64,000 bases of DNA from Micromonospora inyonensis (lineage in GTDB: Bacteria; Actinomycetota; Actinomycetes; Mycobacteriales; Micromonosporaceae): positions 930,001 to 994,000 of the forward strand of contig NZ_FMHU01000001.1 in the NCBI RefSeq assembly GCF_900091415.1, in the 5' to 3' direction. A program made the translations under genes and the position numbers. Under the pieces are notes generated by a model. The model made no database searches. It had not been told where the DNA came from and saw nothing but the letters and a program-made list of their open reading frames with translations. Shown here piece by piece: positions 61,032 through 64,000 of the stretch (its first letter is position 1; each line of letters starts with the position of its first letter).

Positions 61032-61714
61032 GGGATGGTCCTCCGCAGCCAGGGGGTGAGCAGCCGGCCGACCCCGGCCAGCATCAGGTCGAGCACCAGC
61101 GCCAGCAGCACGCAGAGCAGGGTGCCGGTCATGATCTGTGCCTTGTAGAAGTTGTTCTGGAAGCCGGCGAAGATCAGCTGGCCCAGCCCGCCCCGGCCGA
61201 CCACCACGCCCACCGTCACCAGCGCGACCGTGGAGACGGTGGCGAGTCGCAGTCCGGTGAGGATGCCGGGCAGCGCGAGTGGCAGCTCCACCCGGAACAG
61301 TCGCCCCCAGCGGCCGTACCCCATGCCCTGGGCGGCCTCCCGGACCTCCGGTGGCACCTGGTTGAGCCCGGCCACCACGTTGCGCACGATGACCAGCAGC
61401 GCGTAGAGCACCACCACGCTGAGTACGGTCACCGCCCCGATCCCGAGGTACGGCGCGAGAAAGGCGAACAGCGCCAGGGACGGGATCGTGTAGAGCACTC
61501 CGGTGAGTGCGAGAATCGGGCCGGTGAGCGGCCGGTACCAGTACGCCGCCACCGCCAGTGGCAGGGCCACCAGCGCGGCGATCACCACCGCGCGGGCGGT
61601 CAGCGAGGCGTGCTCCCCCACCGCGGCGGCGATGGTGTCGGAGTTGTCCCGCACGTACTGCCAGGAGAACCACGGGTTACCCGGATCGGCCCGGTAGCTC
61701 AGGCGGAAGGACAT
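61028..61714 (-). CDS. opuCB: osmoprotectant ABC transporter permease
   Basis: 228 residues with about five or six membrane helices and the EAA loop EVREAAQGMGYGRWGRLFRV. Partner of the permease encoded at 60309-61031. Its start codon (61712-61714) is only 2 bp away from the divergent start of the ATPase gene, so the promoters of the two must lie in the coding DNA of each other. Confidence 0.9.
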   Translation of the reverse strand: MSFRLSYRADPGNPWFSWQYVRDNSDTIAAAVGEHASLTARAVVIAALVALPLAVAAYWYRPLTGPILALTGVLYTIPSLALFAFLAPYLGIGAVTVLSVVVLYALLVIVRNVVAGLNQVPPEVREAAQGMGYGRWGRLFRVELPLALPGILTGLRLATVSTVALVTVGVVVGRGGLGQLIFAGFQNNFYKAQIMTGTLLCVLLALVLDLMLAGVGRLLTPWLRRTIP

Positions 61715-61716
61715 GC

Positions 61717-62736
61717 GTGGACGTTACCCCGGACCCCGAGCCCGTCGCCGACCGCGCGACCGACCCGGCCGGCGGTGCCGCGTCGATCACCCTGGACGGG
61801 ATCGGCAAGCGGTACCCGGACGGCACCGAGGCGGTTCGCGACCTGAGGCTGGAGGTGCAGGCCGGCGAACTCGTGGTGCTGATCGGCCCCTCGGGCTGCG
61901 GCAAGTCGACCGTGCTCCGGATGATCAACAGGCTGGTCGAGCCGACCTCCGGTCGGGTCCTCCTCGGCGACGACGACGTGACCCGGGTCGACCCGGTGGC
62001 ACTGCGCCGCCGGATCGGCTACGTGATCCAGAACGTCGGCCTCTTCCCGCACCAGACCGTACGCGCCAACGTCGGCACCGTGCCCCGGCTACTCGGCTGG
62101 TCCAAGGAGCGCAGCCGGCGCCGCACCGACGAGTTGCTGGAGCTGGTCGGGCTCGACCCGGCGCAGTTCGGCCACCGCTACCCGCACGAACTCTCCGGCG
62201 GGCAGCGGCAGCGGGTCGGGGTGGCCCGGGCGCTGGCCGCCGACCCGGTGGTGCTGCTCATGGACGAGCCGTTCTCCGCCGTGGACCCGATCGTGCGGAC
62301 TCGGTTGCAGGAGGAGTTCCTCCGGTTGCAGGCCGAGGTGCGCAAGACCATCGTGCTGGTCACCCACGACCTGGACGAGGCCGTCCGGCTCGGCGACCGG
62401 ATCGCGGTGCTCTCCGAGGGCGGCCGGCTGGAGCAGTACGACACTCCGGCAGCGGTGCTCGGCGGGCCGGCGTCGGACTTCGTCCGTGACTTCGTCGGGG
62501 CCGACCGGGGCATCCGCCGGCTGGCGGTCACCCCGGTCACCCACGGCACGCTACGCCCGCTGGCGGGCGAGGACGGCGCGGACCTGCCCCGGGTCCGGTT
62601 GGGCGGCTCGGCGTACGACGCGCTGGCCGTCCTGCTGACCTCGGCCGCCGACCGGGTGGTCGTGGTCGGCGACGAGGGGCCGGTCGGCGTGCTGAGCCGT
62701 CAGCAGCTGCTCGACCTGGGCGGACCGGAGCACTGA
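61717..62736 (+). CDS. opuCA: osmoprotectant ABC transporter ATP-binding protein
   Basis: 339 residues. Walker A GPSGCGKST at 57-65, the Q-loop in YVIQNVGLFPH, signature LSGGQ at 159-163, Walker B VVLLMDEP at 178-185, and the switch His in LVTHDLDEA. A single short CBS-like segment at the end (about 300-339, VVVVGDEGPVGVLSRQQLLD) matches OpuCA-type ATPases, which carry CBS domains for ionic-strength or nucleotide sensing. GTG 61717 has a GGAAGG ribosome site. It energises the divergent permeases. Confidence 0.9.
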   Translation: MDVTPDPEPVADRATDPAGGAASITLDGIGKRYPDGTEAVRDLRLEVQAGELVVLIGPSGCGKSTVLRMINRLVEPTSGRVLLGDDDVTRVDPVALRRRIGYVIQNVGLFPHQTVRANVGTVPRLLGWSKERSRRRTDELLELVGLDPAQFGHRYPHELSGGQRQRVGVARALAADPVVLLMDEPFSAVDPIVRTRLQEEFLRLQAEVRKTIVLVTHDLDEAVRLGDRIAVLSEGGRLEQYDTPAAVLGGPASDFVRDFVGADRGIRRLAVTPVTHGTLRPLAGEDGADLPRVRLGGSAYDALAVLLTSAADRVVVVGDEGPVGVLSRQQLLDLGGPEH

Positions 62737-62756
62737 CCGGCCGCCCGGCCGTCGGG

Positions 62757-62829
62757 ACCGCGGTCAGGCCCGGCCGCAGGCACCGTGGTCAGGCCCGGCC
62801 GCCGGGAACGTGGTCAGGCCCGGCCGCCG
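62757..62829. repeat. tandem repeat of about 25 bp, three copies, over the 3' end of the next gene
   Basis: Three imperfect units built around CCGxGGTCAGGCCCGGCCGC start at 62757, 62782 and 62808. The last one contains the stop codon of the membrane protein gene (GGRA-stop), so the end of that gene has been duplicated twice beyond its stop. Between the convergent ATPase and membrane protein genes. Confidence 0.8.
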
Positions 62830-63314
62830 AGGCTGGCGACGCCGACGATCCAGCCGGCGAAGAAGCCGTACGCAGCCCCCGTGCCGGCGGCCTGCACCGC
62901 CGTGAACAGCGACGAGTCGGCCCCGAACAGGGAACTGAACAGTGCCGCGAAGCCGGCCGCGAAGACGTACGCGCCCCAGCCGGAGAAAAGCTGACTGACC
63001 AGTCCCGCCGCCGGCGCGGTCTGTGGTCCCGGCAGCAGGTAGAGCAGGGTAGCGGCCAGCACGACCAGCAGCAGCGCCCGCAGCCCGTCGGTGAAGAGCG
63101 TCTCCACCGGACGGTCCGAGTCGAATCGCCAGCTCGGCCAGGCGAGCAGGCGCAGGAACCAGCCGGAGGCCGAGTTCGGATCCGTGTTCTCCCCGGCCCA
63201 CCGTCCGAAGGCGGGACTGCCGCAGACGGCGACGAGGACGAGCGCGGCGAGGGTGCCGGTGCCCGTCGCGGTGCTCCGGCGACGGTCGAGGCCGGATCGG
63301 CTGGTCAACGACAT
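62814..63314 (-). CDS. membrane protein of unknown function
   Basis: About 166 residues with an N-terminal membrane segment (TLAALVLVAVCGSPAFG), two or three further helices (ALLLVVLAATLLYLLPG, SGWGAYVFAAGFAALFSSLF) and a Gly/Ala-rich end. No domain recognised. The start at 63314 is chosen because it begins right before the first membrane segment. Downstream of the small gene at 63386 in the same direction. Confidence 0.65.
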   Translation of the reverse strand: MSLTSRSGLDRRRSTATGTGTLAALVLVAVCGSPAFGRWAGENTDPNSASGWFLRLLAWPSWRFDSDRPVETLFTDGLRALLLVVLAATLLYLLPGPQTAPAAGLVSQLFSGWGAYVFAAGFAALFSSLFGADSSLFTAVQAAGTGAAYGFFAGWIVGVASLGGRA

Positions 63315-63385
63315 GCCGCGACCAGTTCCCGGTCGACCGGGAAAGGCAAACCTGAGGGCAGGTCGCTTCACCGGGCGGGGTGGGC

Positions 63386-63691
63386 TCAGTGCTTCATCAG
63401 GTAGTCGATGAAGGCGGCCCGCAGCAGCGGCGCGGACTCCTCGTAACCGTGGCCGGTCAGCTCCCGCCACAGCGCCGCCGCCTCCTCGATCGTCGGCCCG
63501 ACCGAGTTGGGCGCGCCGTCGAGCACCGCCGCCTCGTCCGCATCGGGCAGGTGCCGCAGGACGGACCAGAAGAAGGCGACGTCCCGGCGCTCCCTGGCCC
63601 GGGCGAACGCCTGCTCACGCAGTTCCTCGGTGGAGAGCGCGTCCAACTCGGCGAAGGAACGGCCCGCAGCCGGCGACGATGATTCGGTCAT
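63386..63691 (-). CDS. hypothetical small acidic helical protein
   Basis: 101 residues, largely helical: LDALSTEELREQAFARARER, VAFFWSVLRHLPDADEAAV, AAALWRELTGHGYEESAPLL and AAFIDYLMKH. No membrane segment or known domain. The composition and codon pattern look like a real gene. It seems to form a short transcription unit with the membrane protein downstream. Confidence 0.75.
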   Translation of the reverse strand: MTESSSPAAGRSFAELDALSTEELREQAFARARERRDVAFFWSVLRHLPDADEAAVLDGAPNSVGPTIEEAAALWRELTGHGYEESAPLLRAAFIDYLMKH

Positions 63692-63737
63692 GCGGCGAGC
63701 CTAACCGGCGAGATCAGCACCGGCGCATCGAGTCGGG

Positions 63738-64000
63738 TCACCGACGGTCACCGCGCCACCGGTCCCGCCCGCCGTCCCAGCGCCCCCACGGGTCGACCGG
63801 ATCGTCGGTGGAGCGGGCCGGCAGTACTGGAGGCCAGGCACTGCCGTACGTACCCGTGCCCGGGCCCGGCAGGGTCCAGCCCGAACTGGTCGTGGGGTCC
63901 CCGCCCGGGCCGGGTTCGACCCCCTCCTCGGTCACCGCCCGTGTTCGCCCGTACGTCTCGACCATTCGGGTGACGACCAGGCCGACCGCGAGCGCCGGCC
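63738..64000 (-). CDS. C-terminal part of a membrane protein (window edge)
   Basis: The frame runs in from the window end with PALAVGLVVTRMVETYG, the end of a membrane helix, then a disordered Gly/Pro/Asp/Trp-rich tail ending GGRDRWRGDRR. The start and most of the protein are outside. No function can be given. Confidence 0.6.
   Translation of the reverse strand, partial: PALAVGLVVTRMVETYGRTRAVTEEGVEPGPGGDPTTSSGWTLPGPGTGTYGSAWPPVLPARSTDDPVDPWGRWDGGRDRWRGDRR

Overview
The window comes from the chromosome of a very G+C-rich actinomycete. CarD, Lsr2, a DisA c-di-AMP synthase, a ClpC-type unfoldase, DUF397 and septum-formation lipoproteins, many GTG starts and TGATG/ATGA/GTGA couplings all fit this. 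Gene content and protein style suggest Micromonosporaceae (Micromonospora-like); that is inference, because no 16S or ribosomal marker is present. No phage, transposase, CRISPR array or rRNA was seen. One tRNA gene (Thr, UGU) is present.

Layout. 0-2.9 kb: AraC regulator (cut by the window edge), alpha/beta hydrolase, tRNA-Thr and an MsiK/UgpC-type sugar-transporter ATPase. 2.9-5.5 kb: rlmB-cysS, coupled. 5.5-16 kb: accessory metabolism, with an IclR regulator, HAD phosphatase, two GNAT acetyltransferases, both a class II (fumC) and a class I (Fe-S) fumarase, an orphan PQQ-type beta-propeller, and an MFS exporter divergent from a winged-helix regulator. 16.5-28 kb: tyrosine/homogentisate catabolism (hppD with a divergent Lrp regulator, an aminotransferase, fahA, an unknown conserved gene, hmgA), interrupted by a three-gene cell-surface module (WxL-like secreted protein, DUF916-like membrane protein, small LPxTG protein) and a second beta-propeller. 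28-31 kb: TPR protein, ispF, ispD, carD. 31-35.5 kb: a small type III polyketide locus (PKS, UbiG-like methyltransferase, UbiA prenyltransferase). 35.5-42 kb: lpqE-like lipoprotein, radA, disA, a membrane protein, def, an ACT-domain protein, mutY. 42-55 kb: clpC, lsr2, lysS, coaX, nadC, nadB, panD, panC and a DUF2520 protein, a core block also found in this order (as remembered) in Mycobacterium tuberculosis Rv3579c-Rv3603c. 55-57 kb: a MidA/NDUFAF7-type methyltransferase next to an orphan NuoD. 57-63 kb: a membrane protein with a long disordered tail and a complete OpuC/ProU-type osmoprotectant transporter. The last gene is cut by the window edge.

The most interesting items are: the csc/WxL-like surface module, whose middle gene lacks any canonical start codon at its signal peptide; the unknown gene coupled to fahA, a candidate for the missing maleylacetoacetate isomerase step; the NDUFAF7-NuoD pair; the minimal PKS III-methyltransferase-UbiA locus; a dispersed palindromic repeat family at three loci; and a duplicated 3' end of the class I fumarase gene flanking an acetyltransferase.
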